A stretch of 64,000 nucleotides of DNA from NCBI RefSeq assembly GCF_001641635.1, contig NZ_LUUB01000018.1, positions 19,953 through 83,952 of the forward strand. The letters run 5' to 3'. The position numbers and the translations under genes were made by a program. This document shows positions 1 to 9,103 of this stretch, one piece after another (position 1 is the first letter of the stretch; every line of letters starts with the position of its first letter). This DNA comes from Bradyrhizobium centrolobii. Lineage in GTDB: Bacteria; Pseudomonadota; Alphaproteobacteria; Rhizobiales; Xanthobacteraceae. Under the pieces are notes generated by a model that did no database searches, was not told where the DNA came from, and worked only from the letters and a program-made list of their open reading frames with translations.

Positions 1-649
1 CCCGCCGCGATCGCGGCGTGCAGGGTCGGCGATTGCTCCGGCTCGATCGCAACAATGCGCGTCCGTCCGGCATACCATGCGGCAATGCCGCCGATCAGTC
101 CGCCGCCGCCGACCGCCACCAGCAGCGTATCGATGTGAGGGGCCTCCTGCTCCAGCTCCAGCCCGACACTGCCCTGGCCTATCAGCGTTTCGGCCTGGTC
201 GTAGGCATGGACCGCCGTTGCTCCGGTCTGCGCGACATGCGCTTCGCTCGCGGCGAGCGCGTCGGCATAGCGGCTGCCGCGACCACGAGTTTCGCGCCAT
301 AATTCCTGATCCGTTCGGCCTTGGCCGGCGAGGTGATATCCGGCACGAAGATCGTGGCGGGGACGCCGACCCGCCGCGCCGCATAAGCTACCGCAGCGCC
401 GTGATTCCCGCCTGATGCGGCGACCACGCCCACGTCAGGGATTTGCCGCAGCAGGAGGTTGGCAAAGGCGCCTCGCGCCTTGAACGATCCGGAATGCTGC
501 AGCATCTCGAGCTCGAACGTGATGGGCGCGGCCGGCAGACCGAAATCGGAAAGATCAGCCTGAATGAGCGGCGTGCGCCGGATGTGTGGGCGAATGACGG
601 CCTCGGTCGCCGAAATCCGCTCCCGGGTGATGTCCATTGTCGCTGTCAT
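1..649 (-). pseudogene. threonine/serine dehydratase (PLP, fold type II), frameshifted and cut by window edge
   Basis: Fold-type II PLP lyase that deaminates threonine or serine to a 2-oxo acid. The first ~123 residues from the ATG at 649 carry the PLP-lysine motif SGSFKARGA and the ASGGNHG substrate loop. After GAKLVV (about 280) the frame ends in nonsense that stops at 182. In the next frame the same DNA continues perfectly (SRYADALAASE, then the phosphate-binding loop GGGGLIGG) to base 1 without a stop. One base is missing near 279-282, where GC-GGC should read GCN-GGC. This is either a real pseudogene or a sequence error. The start has an AGGG Shine-Dalgarno. It is divergent from an ArsR gene, which may control it. 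Confidence 0.85.
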
Positions 650-678
650 GATGTCGCCCTTGATAGCGCATCCCGGAG

Positions 679-706
679 TTGACAGTAATTAGATAATTAG
701 CAAAAT
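679..706. promoter_or_regulatory. promoter with TAATTAG direct repeats between dehydratase and arsR-type gene
   Basis: The 63-bp divergent gap is AT-rich in GC-rich surroundings. A TTGACA hexamer lies at 679-684. It is followed by TAATTAGA-TAATTAGC at 686-701, two 8-bp direct repeats whose TAATTA cores are palindromic. ArsR proteins usually bind AT-rich dyads over their own promoters, so this is a candidate operator. The assignment is inference. Confidence 0.4.
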
Positions 707-712
707 GACTAA

Positions 713-1015
713 ATGAAGATTGGCATCACGCTGCGTGCGCTATCCAACGAGCGTCGCCTGCAGATTCTCGAATGGCTGCGGGATCCGCGGAAGCATTTTC
801 GTGAGCAGGCCGATGGCGACCTGGTCGAGGACGGCGTCTGCGGGCTGCTGATCGCCGAGAAGCTCGGAGTCAGTGCGCCGACCGTCAGCGAGCACATGCG
901 GGTGCTGACGGCTGCAAAGCTGGTCCGCGCCAAGCGGATCAGGCAGTGGACGATGTACCGACGCAACGAGACCGCAATTGCCGCCGTCAAACGGGCGATC
1001 CAGGACGGCCTCTGA
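713..1015 (+). CDS. ArsR-family winged-helix transcriptional regulator
   Basis: A 100-residue DNA-binding repressor. Residues 7-20 (LRALSNERRLQILEWL) are the ArsR first helices and VSAPTVSEHMRVLTAAKLV is the recognition helix region, followed by the wing (RAKRIRQWTMYRRN). I see no metal-binding CxC motif, so the effector is unlikely to be a classical metal and is probably a metabolite. It is divergent from the threonine dehydratase 63 bp away and upstream of a GST. Control of the dehydratase and autoregulation are the simplest expectation. No Shine-Dalgarno is obvious before the ATG. Confidence 0.85.
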   Translation: MKIGITLRALSNERRLQILEWLRDPRKHFREQADGDLVEDGVCGLLIAEKLGVSAPTVSEHMRVLTAAKLVRAKRIRQWTMYRRNETAIAAVKRAIQDGL

Positions 1016-1167
1016 CCGACGGACTGAGCGCCCAGCGCGCGATGCTGTCGGGAATGTCGTTGCTCCCGGCGCAACGCACCATTTCGAAGATCCTCCTTGC
1101 GCGGAGCCGATCTTTCCGTGGAAACTGGTCGGCCCTGCCTTATTCACGAGTGAGAAGAGCGAGAACC

Positions 1168-1800
1168 ATGTTCCTGATCGGCCAATATGATTCCCCCTTC
1201 GTCCGCCGCGTCGCGATTGCGCTGAAGCTCTATGGCATTGCCTTCGAGCACAGGCCGTGGTCGACCTTCGGTGATGCCGACAAGGTCGCGACTTACAATC
1301 CGCTGCGCCGCGTGCCGACGCTGGTGCTCGATGATGGCGAGGCGCTGATCGAGAGCACGATCATCCTCGATTATCTCGACGATCTCGTCGGAAGCGAGAA
1401 GGCTATGCTGCCGCGCGCGGGCGCGGAGCGCCGACGGCACCTGCGCATCTGCGCGCTCGCCACCGGCCTCGGAGACAAGGCGGTGAGCCTGCTCTACGAG
1501 CGCGTGCTGCGAAAGGACCAGCAGCTTGCGCTGTGGGTCGAACGCTGCACGACACAGATCGCCGACGTCCTCGGCGTGCTGGACGCCGAGCGCGCAAAGG
1601 TGACGACGCCCTATTGGCTGGGGGATCGCATCGGTCACGCCGACGTCGCGGTGGCCTGTGTCATCCGCTTCACCCGCGAAGCCCACCCCTCGCTGTTCGA
1701 TGCGTCGCGCTATCCGGCACTTGCGGCGCATGCCGAGCGCTGCGAGGCGCTGGCGCCGTTTAGGGAGATCGTGCAGCCGCTCGCCCCGCCGAAGGGGTGA
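1168..1800 (+). CDS. glutathione S-transferase family protein
   Basis: A 210-residue cytosolic GST. The N-terminal thioredoxin-like domain begins MFLIGQYDSPFVRRVAIALK, with S9 placed where the glutathione-activating Ser/Cys sits. The cis-proline motif RVPTLVLDDG and the glutathione-contact ESTIILDYL follow. The C-terminal all-helical domain spans about 85-205. I chose the ATG at 1168, which has a purine-rich GAGAAGAGCGAGA before it; the open frame extends upstream to 946 but that part reads as non-coding. The gap of 152 bp after the ArsR gene makes co-transcription possible but unproven. The substrate is unknown. Confidence 0.85.
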   Translation: MFLIGQYDSPFVRRVAIALKLYGIAFEHRPWSTFGDADKVATYNPLRRVPTLVLDDGEALIESTIILDYLDDLVGSEKAMLPRAGAERRRHLRICALATGLGDKAVSLLYERVLRKDQQLALWVERCTTQIADVLGVLDAERAKVTTPYWLGDRIGHADVAVACVIRFTREAHPSLFDASRYPALAAHAERCEALAPFREIVQPLAPPKG

Positions 1801-1820
1801 GAGCAGGCTAGGCTGCTCTC

Positions 1821-1990
1821 GTGCCCCGGACGCGGCGCAGCGCCTCTTCGGCGGTGCGCAGCAGAGCCGGGGCCCATCTCACAGATAGCAATCGTGCGGC
1901 ATGGGGCCCGGCTCTGCGCCGCAACGCCATAAGCGCGTTTACGCGCGTCTTCGACGCGCTATGGGGCGTTGCAGCGCGTCCGGGACACGA
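1821..1990. repeat. intergenic palindromic repeat, family A (copy 1)
   Basis: Starts GTGCCCCGGACGC and ends GCGTCCGGGACACGA, with the inner pair AGAGCCGGGGCC...GGGGCCCGGCTCT and a CGCGTTTACGCG hairpin. The outer ends are complementary, so the whole element folds back on itself. Copy 2 lies at 26567-26715 in another gap. It fills most of the 240-bp gap between the convergent GST and pobA genes. Confidence 0.7.
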
Positions 1991-2008
1991 GAGGAATCAG
2001 CGCTGAGG

Positions 2009-2027
2009 CAAAGCCCGATAACGGGCG
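2009..2027 (-). terminator. short hairpin downstream of pobA
   Basis: Read on the minus strand this is GCCCG-TTAT-CGGGC followed by TTTG, directly after the pobA stop. The stem is only 5 bp and the T run is short, so it is a weak candidate. Confidence 0.35.
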
Positions 2028-2038
2028 CATGCCCTGCG

Positions 2039-3400
<1,362 letters not shown>

Positions 3401-3420
3401 TTAGATAACATGTTAACTAA
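3401..3420. promoter_or_regulatory. 20-bp near-perfect palindrome, operator candidate for the TRAP operon
   Basis: TTAGATAACATGTTAACTAA matches its own reverse complement at 18 of 20 positions. It sits 49 bp upstream of the TRAP binding-protein ATG in the pobA-TRAP divergent region. The size and symmetry fit a dimeric MarR, GntR or TetR repressor. In R. palustris the comparable locus is under the MarR protein CouR, so a CouR-type site is plausible, but I cannot verify the consensus. Confidence 0.6.
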
Positions 3421-3468
3421 CGAGACCGGGCCGATGAAGCCCGCGGTCAAGAGAGGGAGAGAGTACCG

Positions 3469-4485
3469 ATGAGGAAAGCCTGTCTGGCACTGCTGCTGGC
3501 AGCAAGCGTGACGCCTGCGTTCGCGCAGGACAAGAGCTTCGATCTGAAGATCTCGCACTGGGTGCCGGCCTCGCATCCGCTGCAGAAATCGCTGGAAGAC
3601 TGGGCGGCCGCGGTGGAGAAGGACTCCGGCGGCACCATCAAGGGCAAGGTGTTCCCGGCGCAGCAGCTCGGCAAGGCGTTCGATCATTACGACATGGCGC
3701 GCGACGGCATCGCCGACGTCACCTATGTCAACCCGGGCTACCAGCCCGGCCGCTTCCCGATCATCGGCGCCGGCGAGCTGCCGTTCCTGATCTCGGAGGC
3801 CAAGGGCGGCTCGATGGGGCTCGACGCCTGGTACCGCAAATATGCCGAGAAGGAGATGAAGGACGTCAAATACTGCCTCGCCTTCGTCCACTCGCCTTCC
3901 TCCTTCCACTCCCGCACCAAGAAGATCGTGACGCCGGAGGACGTGAAGGGCCTGAAGATCCGCCCGGCGCACGCCACCATGGCGAATTTCGTCACTTCGC
4001 TCGGCGGCACCAATGTGCAGTCCTCTGCGCCTGAAGTGCGCGACATCATCGAGCGCGGCGTCGCCGACGGCGTCACCTTCCCCTGGGGCTCGCTGGTGCT
4101 GTTCGGCATCGATAAGGTGACGAAGTACCACATGGACGCGCCGCTCTACGTCACGACCTTCGTGTTCGTGATAAACAAGGACAAGTACAACGCGATGTCC
4201 GACAAGCAGAAGGCGGCGATCGACAAGAACTGCACGACCGAGATGGCGGGCGTGGTCGGCGAGCACTGGGGCAAGTTCGAGGACGCCGGCGTCGACAAGG
4301 TGAAGGCGGAAGAAGGCCACGAAGTCTACAAGCTGACGCCGGAGCAAACCGCCGCCTGGAAGAAGGCCGCCGAGCCGCTGGTCAAGACCTGGGGCGACGG
4401 CGTGAAGAAGACCGGCGCCGATCCGGATGCCGCGATGGCCGACCTCAAGGCGTCGCTGAAGAAGTACAACGCGCTGGCGGAGTAG
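3469..4485 (+). CDS. TRAP transporter substrate-binding protein (DctP type), aromatic acid uptake
   Basis: A 338-residue periplasmic receptor. The N-terminus MRKACLALLLAASVTPAFA is a Sec signal peptide ending AFA-Q. The DctP fold follows: LKISHWVPASHPLQKS, the GKVFPAQQLGKAFDHYDM strand, and the substrate carboxylate-binding region KGLKIRP around residue 160. GGGAGAGAGT precedes the ATG. Its partners (small and large membrane subunits) follow at 4720 and 5232. In R. palustris the TarPQM system beside the p-coumarate genes takes up hydroxycinnamates; this is the likely counterpart, an inference from gene order. A 20-bp palindrome upstream probably controls it. Confidence 0.9.
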   Translation: MRKACLALLLAASVTPAFAQDKSFDLKISHWVPASHPLQKSLEDWAAAVEKDSGGTIKGKVFPAQQLGKAFDHYDMARDGIADVTYVNPGYQPGRFPIIGAGELPFLISEAKGGSMGLDAWYRKYAEKEMKDVKYCLAFVHSPSSFHSRTKKIVTPEDVKGLKIRPAHATMANFVTSLGGTNVQSSAPEVRDIIERGVADGVTFPWGSLVLFGIDKVTKYHMDAPLYVTTFVFVINKDKYNAMSDKQKAAIDKNCTTEMAGVVGEHWGKFEDAGVDKVKAEEGHEVYKLTPEQTAAWKKAAEPLVKTWGDGVKKTGADPDAAMADLKASLKKYNALAE

Positions 4486-4516
4486 CGGCGCGACGTTGCG
4501 GGGAGCTCTCCTTCCC

Positions 4517-4663
4517 CCCTTCTCCCCGTTCGTACGGGGAGAGGGTTGGGGTGAGGAGCAGCCTCCGTAAGGATGGTGACAGTTGGACTCGCGGAGAGTC
4601 CCCCTCACCCGGAATCCGCGCTCACGCGCGAATTCCGACCTCTCCCCGCAAGCGGGGCGAGGT
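4517..4663. repeat. intergenic palindromic repeat, family B (copy 1)
   Basis: Outer arms read CTCCCCGTTCGTACGGGGAG and CTCTCCCCGCAAGCGGGGCGAG. A middle CTCGCGGAGAG segment and a small inner hairpin, GGAATCCGCGCTCACGCGCGAATTCC, lie between GTTGGGGTGAGG and CCCCTCACCC. It occupies the dctP-dctQ gap of 234 bp. At least eight full or partial copies occur in this window. Confidence 0.75.
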
Positions 4664-4719
4664 AAAATGCGCGGCAGGACCGAGATAAAACCAATGACAG
4701 CTCACGACGGGACACACCC

Positions 4720-5229
4720 ATGAAGCGCGCCTGGATGGATCGCTTTATCGACACGATCGAATGGATCGCGGCCGGCTTCGTCGGCATCGTCGCGCTCGAC
4801 ATCTTCCTGTCGGTGCTGCTCCGCAACATGCTGAACTATTCGATCCCCGACAGCTTCGACATTGGGCGCATGCTGCTCGGCATCCTGATCTTCTGGGGCA
4901 TCGCCGCGACCTCCTATCGCGGCACCCACATCACGGTGGACCTGGTCTGGGCCAATGTCGGACCGCGCTATCAGCGCTGGATCGACGTATTCGCAACGCT
5001 GGTGCTGCTGTTCGTCGTCAGCGTGCAGACCTGGACGCTGTTCGACAAGGTGCGCGGCACCTACAACGACAACGTCCAGACGTTCGACATGCACATGCCG
5101 ACCTGGCCGTTCTTCGCCATCGCCTGGATCGGCGACATCTCCGCCGTGCTGCTGATCGCGATTCGCACCTACCGGCTGATCTTCCACCCCGAAGAGATGC
5201 ACGATCCCAAGCTGAAGGCGACGGAGTAA
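4720..5229 (+). CDS. TRAP transporter small membrane subunit (DctQ type)
   Basis: A 169-residue inner-membrane protein with four predicted hydrophobic helices (about 15-35, 50-68, 88-108, 128-150). The DctQ signature FWGIAATSYRGTHITVDLV is in the middle; the small subunit packs against the large permease and is needed for sodium-driven uptake. It is separated from the binding protein by a repeat and lies only 2 bp before the large subunit, so the two are co-translated or nearly so. Confidence 0.9.
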   Translation: MKRAWMDRFIDTIEWIAAGFVGIVALDIFLSVLLRNMLNYSIPDSFDIGRMLLGILIFWGIAATSYRGTHITVDLVWANVGPRYQRWIDVFATLVLLFVVSVQTWTLFDKVRGTYNDNVQTFDMHMPTWPFFAIAWIGDISAVLLIAIRTYRLIFHPEEMHDPKLKATE

Positions 5230-5231
5230 CC

Positions 5232-6551
5232 ATGAGCACCGATGCCGTCGCCGTAATCGGCTTCGTTTCCCTGTTCGCCCTGATGCTGCTGCGCGTGCCC
5301 GTCGGCATGGCCATGGGCCTCGTCGGCGTGTCCGGCTTCTCCTATCTCGTCGGCGCCACGCCGGCGCTGAAGCTGGTCGGCCAGACCTCGATGCGCACCG
5401 TCACCGACTATACGTTTGGCGTCATCCCGATGTTCCTGCTGATGGGCTCCTTCGTCAGCAATTCCGGCATGAGCCGCGAGCTGTTCCGCGCCGCCAACGG
5501 TTTTGTCGGCCATTTGCGCGGCGGTCTCGGCATTGCGACGGTGGGCGCCTGCGGCGGCTTCGCCGCGATCTGCGGCTCATCCGTTGCGACCGCCGCGACC
5601 TTCTCCGCCGTCGCTTATCCCGAGATGCGCCGCTTCGGCTATCCGCAATCCTTCGCCACCGGCGTGATCGCCGCGGGCGGAACGCTCGGCGCGATGCTGC
5701 CGCCATCCACCGTGCTCGCGGTCTACGGCATCATCACCGAGCAGGACATCGGCAAGCTGTTCATCGCCGGCATCATCCCCGGCCTGCTCGCGATGACCAT
5801 GTACATGATCACGATCGGCCTGATCGGCTACTTCCGGCCCGATTTCCTGCCCAAGGGCAAGGTGCTGCCGTGGCGCGAGCGCTTTGCCGGCCTGAAGGAC
5901 ATCTGGGCGCCGGTCCTGCTGTTCGTGTTCGTCATCGGCGGCCTCTACGGCCTGCCCTTCCTGCCGCGCTTCACGCCGACGGAAGCCGGCGGCGTCGGCG
6001 CCACCGGCGCCTTCATCATCGGCGTGCTCACCGGACGGCTCGACCGCGAGAAGATTTTGGCCTCACTGCTCCAGGCGACCCGCACCGCGGCCGCGGTATT
6101 CACCGTGCTGATCGGCGCGCTGATCTTCGGCTATTTCCTCACGGTGACGCAGACGCCGCAGAAGGTCACCGAGTTCCTGACCGGGCTCGGCCTCGGCTCC
6201 TACGGCGTGCTGGCGCTGATCATGGTGATGTATCTCGTGCTCGGCTGCCTGATGGACGCCATGGCGATGATCATCCTCACCGTGCCGATCATCTTCCCCG
6301 TGATCACGCATCTCGGCTTCGACCCGATCTGGTTCGGCGTCATCATCGTCATGACCGTCGAGCTCGGCCTGATCCACCCGCCGGTCGGCATGAACGTCTT
6401 CGTCATCAAGAGCGTGGTGAAGGATGTTTCATTCTCGACCATCTTCAAGGGCGTGATCCCGTTCGTCGCGACCGACCTGGTGCGGCTGGTGATCCTGATC
6501 GCGTTCCCGCTGCTGGCGACGTGGCTGCCGACGCGCATGATGGCGCATTGA
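5232..6551 (+). CDS. TRAP transporter large permease subunit (DctM type)
   Basis: A 439-residue sodium-coupled permease of the IT superfamily with about a dozen hydrophobic helices. Family marks are RVPVGMAMGLVG, GACGGFAAICGSSVATAATF, GTLGAMLPPST and ELGLIHPPVGMNVFVIK. The ATG at 5232 follows the dctQ stop by 2 bp with GGAG overlapping the dctQ end. An open frame from 4761 in the same phase is a dctQ shadow, so the longer start is wrong. With dctP and dctQ it forms a complete TRAP system, most likely for aromatic carboxylates given its neighbours. Confidence 0.92.
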   Translation: MSTDAVAVIGFVSLFALMLLRVPVGMAMGLVGVSGFSYLVGATPALKLVGQTSMRTVTDYTFGVIPMFLLMGSFVSNSGMSRELFRAANGFVGHLRGGLGIATVGACGGFAAICGSSVATAATFSAVAYPEMRRFGYPQSFATGVIAAGGTLGAMLPPSTVLAVYGIITEQDIGKLFIAGIIPGLLAMTMYMITIGLIGYFRPDFLPKGKVLPWRERFAGLKDIWAPVLLFVFVIGGLYGLPFLPRFTPTEAGGVGATGAFIIGVLTGRLDREKILASLLQATRTAAAVFTVLIGALIFGYFLTVTQTPQKVTEFLTGLGLGSYGVLALIMVMYLVLGCLMDAMAMIILTVPIIFPVITHLGFDPIWFGVIIVMTVELGLIHPPVGMNVFVIKSVVKDVSFSTIFKGVIPFVATDLVRLVILIAFPLLATWLPTRMMAH

Positions 6552-6596
6552 CGATTGATACTTTGATTGTGGGCTTTCGCCGCGACGGCGGTGAGC

Positions 6597-6741
6597 CCCC
6601 TCGCCCCGCTTGCGGGGAGAGGGTTGGGGTGAGGGGGAGCCTCCGCGGGGACGGTGACAGCTGGACTCGCGGAAGCTCCCCCTCACCCGAAATTCAAGCT
6701 GCGCTTGAATTTCGGCCTCTCCCTGCAAGCGGGGAGAGGCG
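6597..6741. repeat. intergenic palindromic repeat, family B (copy 2)
   Basis: Same plan as copy 1: CTCGCCCCGCTTGCGGGGAG, GTTGGGGTGAGG, CCCCTCACCC, then an inner hairpin GAAATTCAAGCTGCGCTTGAATTTC split here as GAAATTCAAG and CTTGAATTTC, then CTCTCCCTGCAAGCGGGGAG. The inner hairpin differs completely from copy 1 while the frame is conserved. Confidence 0.75.
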
Positions 6742-6780
6742 AAGAAGCCGGCGACTTTGCAATACAGGTCGGAGTGACCC

Positions 6781-7239
6781 ATGCCGCCCATCCTCGAATC
6801 CAAATACGTCTTCACCATCACCGCGCGCATCGGTGACGTCATCACCGCCGGCGAGACCGGCATCGGCGTTCGTCGCATCATCCCGATCATCGGCGGCGAA
6901 GTGAAGGGCGCGGTCACCGGCAAGGTGCTGCCGTACGGGGCCGACTTTCAGACCATTCGTCCCAACGAGCTGATCGACCTCGAAGCCAGATACGCCTTCG
7001 AGACCGACGACGGCGCCACCGTCTATGTCGAGAACAAGGGCATGCGGTTCGGTGCGGTCGAGCTCTTGCAGAAGCTCAGGCGCGGCGAGCCGGTCGATCC
7101 CAAGCTGATCTACTTCCGCACCGTGCCGAAATTCGAGACGGGGCATGAGAACTATCGCTGGCTGATGCAGCACATCTTCGTCGCCTCCGCCGCGCGGCAT
7201 GCGGACCGCGTGGTGATCGACGTGCATCAGGTGATGTGA
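6781..7239 (+). CDS. DUF3237 domain protein
   Basis: A 152-residue cytosolic beta-barrel-type protein of the DUF3237 family. It starts PPILESKYVFTITARIGD and carries the family block GGEVKGAVTGKVLPYGADFQ and the C-terminal YFRTVPKFETGHENYRWL. GGAG stands 7 bp before the ATG. The family has no assigned reaction, but members often sit in aromatic and CoA-ester catabolic operons, as here between the TRAP transporter and a crotonase/ligase pair. A role in handling a pathway intermediate is inference only. Confidence 0.85.
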   Translation: MPPILESKYVFTITARIGDVITAGETGIGVRRIIPIIGGEVKGAVTGKVLPYGADFQTIRPNELIDLEARYAFETDDGATVYVENKGMRFGAVELLQKLRRGEPVDPKLIYFRTVPKFETGHENYRWLMQHIFVASAARHADRVVIDVHQVM

Positions 7240-7466
7240 GGCTCCTGCCTCGGGGGGGCCGCGGGCAGCAGCCGGGGCCCGGCCGTCCCTGCGCCCTCTG
7301 AGCGGGGGGCGGCCTCGGATGAAAGCTCCGGCTAATCCGGCCGCGCGAACGCGGCAGGCATGTCTGAAGTCATTTGAAGGTCGAAGCTCAATCTGCCTTT
7401 GCCCCGGGGCTAAGCTGGTTCAGGATAGGGCGTGCGCAAGATTGTGCAGACCACGGGAGTGCCACC

Positions 7467-8147
7467 ATGTCCCTTATGGCTTCCAGCGACTCAAGCCCGC
7501 ATCACAGCTTTGATACTGCCGAAATGGGCGCCATCGCCCATCTTTACCGGGGCGAAGTCTATCGCTCGACGATCTGGCGAACGCGGCTCGACAACACCAC
7601 CAATTGGTCAATCGTCACGATGGGCATCGCGCTGTCGACGACCTTTTCGAGCCCGGAGGCGTCGCCCCTGCCGCTCGTCCTCGTCGGACTGCTGATCGCC
7701 GTGTTCCTCGCGATGGAGGCGCGGCGCTATCGCTATTTCAACGTCTGGCGTGCCCGAGCCCGCTGGCTGGAGAAGAATTTCTATGCGCCGATGTTCACTG
7801 GCGAGGCGCACGACGACAGCTGGCAGGCAATTCTCGCACGCGACTACACCGCGCCCCGCCATCACATTTCATTCGTCCGCGCCGCAGGGCGGCGGCTGCG
7901 TCGCAATTACGCCGGGATTCTCGTCATCCAGGCGGTCGCCTATTACGGCAAGATTGCAATCCATCCGACGCCCGCAGCCAGCTTGGCGGAATTTGTCAAT
8001 CGCGCAGCGGTCGGACCGCTCCCCGGCTGGATCGTTCTGATCATGGGCTTTGCCTACGATTTCGGCTGGCTGGCGTTCGCGCTCGGCACGTTGTGGCTCG
8101 ACCAACGCGAGCACGGAGCGACGGGCGACGGAGTGGCGATGGGCTAG
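7467..8147 (+). CDS. DUF2270 integral membrane protein
   Basis: A 226-residue membrane protein. The family N-terminus FDTAEMGAIAHLYRGEVYRS and RTRLDNTTNWSIV precede two hydrophobic stretches (about 55-90). A basic middle (ARRYRYFNVWRARARWLEKNF) follows, then two more hydrophobic stretches near 160-215. I chose the ATG at 7467, with GGGAG 7 bp upstream, over the open frame from 7374. Function is unknown. It lies between the DUF3237 gene and the crotonase promoter, so it may end the TRAP transcript. Confidence 0.8.
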   Translation: MSLMASSDSSPHHSFDTAEMGAIAHLYRGEVYRSTIWRTRLDNTTNWSIVTMGIALSTTFSSPEASPLPLVLVGLLIAVFLAMEARRYRYFNVWRARARWLEKNFYAPMFTGEAHDDSWQAILARDYTAPRHHISFVRAAGRRLRRNYAGILVIQAVAYYGKIAIHPTPAASLAEFVNRAAVGPLPGWIVLIMGFAYDFGWLAFALGTLWLDQREHGATGDGVAMG

Positions 8148-8259
8148 CTGCGGCGGTGGCACAACAGGCGCGACTGTTGTCCCCTTGGGAGGGATCCGGA
8201 CGAGTTCGCCCAGCCCCCATGGGCGGCGAATCCCTTCCTTGTTGACTCCCCCGAAATTC

Positions 8260-8274
8260 GTTATACAACATAAC
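8260..8274. promoter_or_regulatory. inverted repeat upstream of the crotonase-ligase operon
   Basis: GTTAT-ACAAC-ATAAC has perfect 5-bp arms and lies 20 bp before the crotonase ATG, where it would overlap the promoter. It shares the ATAAC word with sites at 3271 and 3401. In R. palustris couAB is repressed by the MarR protein CouR and released by p-coumaroyl-CoA, so an equivalent operator is expected here. Identity with the CouR site is not verified. Confidence 0.5.
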
Positions 8275-8293
8275 TATTCTGACAAGGACGCAA

Positions 8294-9103
8294 ATGACAA
8301 AGGGAAACGCCGAGACCGCTGACGCGGGAGCCGCCGGGCTGCTCAAGATCGAGCGGGCGGACAGGGTTTTGACCATAGGTCTGAACCGGCCGGCCAAGCG
8401 CAATGCGCTGAACGACGGCATCATCCTGGAAATCGGCGACTGCTTCGCGACGCTGCCCGAGGATATCGGCGCCGTGGTGATCCACGGCATCGGCGACCAT
8501 TTCTCCTCCGGTCTCGACCTTTCCGAGTTGACCGACCACGACGCCACCGGCGGCCTGCTGCACTCGCAGATGTGGCACCGGGTGTTCGACCGCATCCAGT
8601 ACAGCCGCGTGCCGGTCATCGCCGCGCTCAAAGGCGCCGTGATCGGCGGCGGGCTGGAGCTTGCCTGTGCGGCCCATATCCGCGTCGCCGAGCCCTCGAC
8701 CTATTTCGCGCTGCCGGAGGGCCAGCGCGGCATCTTCGTCGGCGGCGGCGGATCGGTGCGGCTGCCGCGGTTGATTGGCGTGGCGCGGATGATGGACATG
8801 ATGCTCACCGGCCGCGTCTATTCCGCAACCGAGGGCGCCTCCTACGGCTTCGCGCAATATGTGACGGAGGCCGGCAATGGGCTCGGCAAGGCGCTGGAGC
8901 TTGCCATCCGCATCGCCTCCAACGCGCCGCTCACGAATTTTGCCGTGCTCCAGGCGCTGCCGATGATTGCGGAAGCCAATCCGCAGACCGGGCTCCTGAT
9001 GGAATCGCTGATGGCGACAGTCGCGCAGAGCGACAAAGAGGCAAAACGCAGGATCCGCGAATTCCTCGAGCACAAGACCGCCAAGGTGAAGCCGAAATCA
9101 TGA
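8294..9103 (+). CDS. enoyl-CoA hydratase/isomerase (crotonase) family protein, CouA-like
   Basis: A 269-residue crotonase. Oxyanion-hole segments are HFSSGLDLSEL and ALKGAVIGGGLELACAA. The glutamate of ALPEGQRG matches the first catalytic Glu of crotonases, while the second position (VARMMDMMLTG) reads Asp. It overlaps the next gene's ATG by ATGA, so it is translationally coupled to a feruloyl/p-coumaroyl-CoA ligase. By gene order it is the counterpart of R. palustris CouA, which hydrates p-coumaroyl-CoA and releases an aldehyde and acetyl-CoA. A plain hydratase feeding the SDR at 11114 is the alternative. Confidence 0.85.
   Translation: MTKGNAETADAGAAGLLKIERADRVLTIGLNRPAKRNALNDGIILEIGDCFATLPEDIGAVVIHGIGDHFSSGLDLSELTDHDATGGLLHSQMWHRVFDRIQYSRVPVIAALKGAVIGGGLELACAAHIRVAEPSTYFALPEGQRGIFVGGGGSVRLPRLIGVARMMDMMLTGRVYSATEGASYGFAQYVTEAGNGLGKALELAIRIASNAPLTNFAVLQALPMIAEANPQTGLLMESLMATVAQSDKEAKRRIREFLEHKTAKVKPKS

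Noticed and set aside
1821..1990. Possible insertion sequence end
   Set aside because: No transposase frame or target duplication; the element is a short fold-back repeat found again at 26567.
4761..5231. N-terminal extension of the TRAP large subunit through dctQ
   Set aside because: The extension is an out-of-frame reading of dctQ; the ATG at 5232 gives the family N-terminus.
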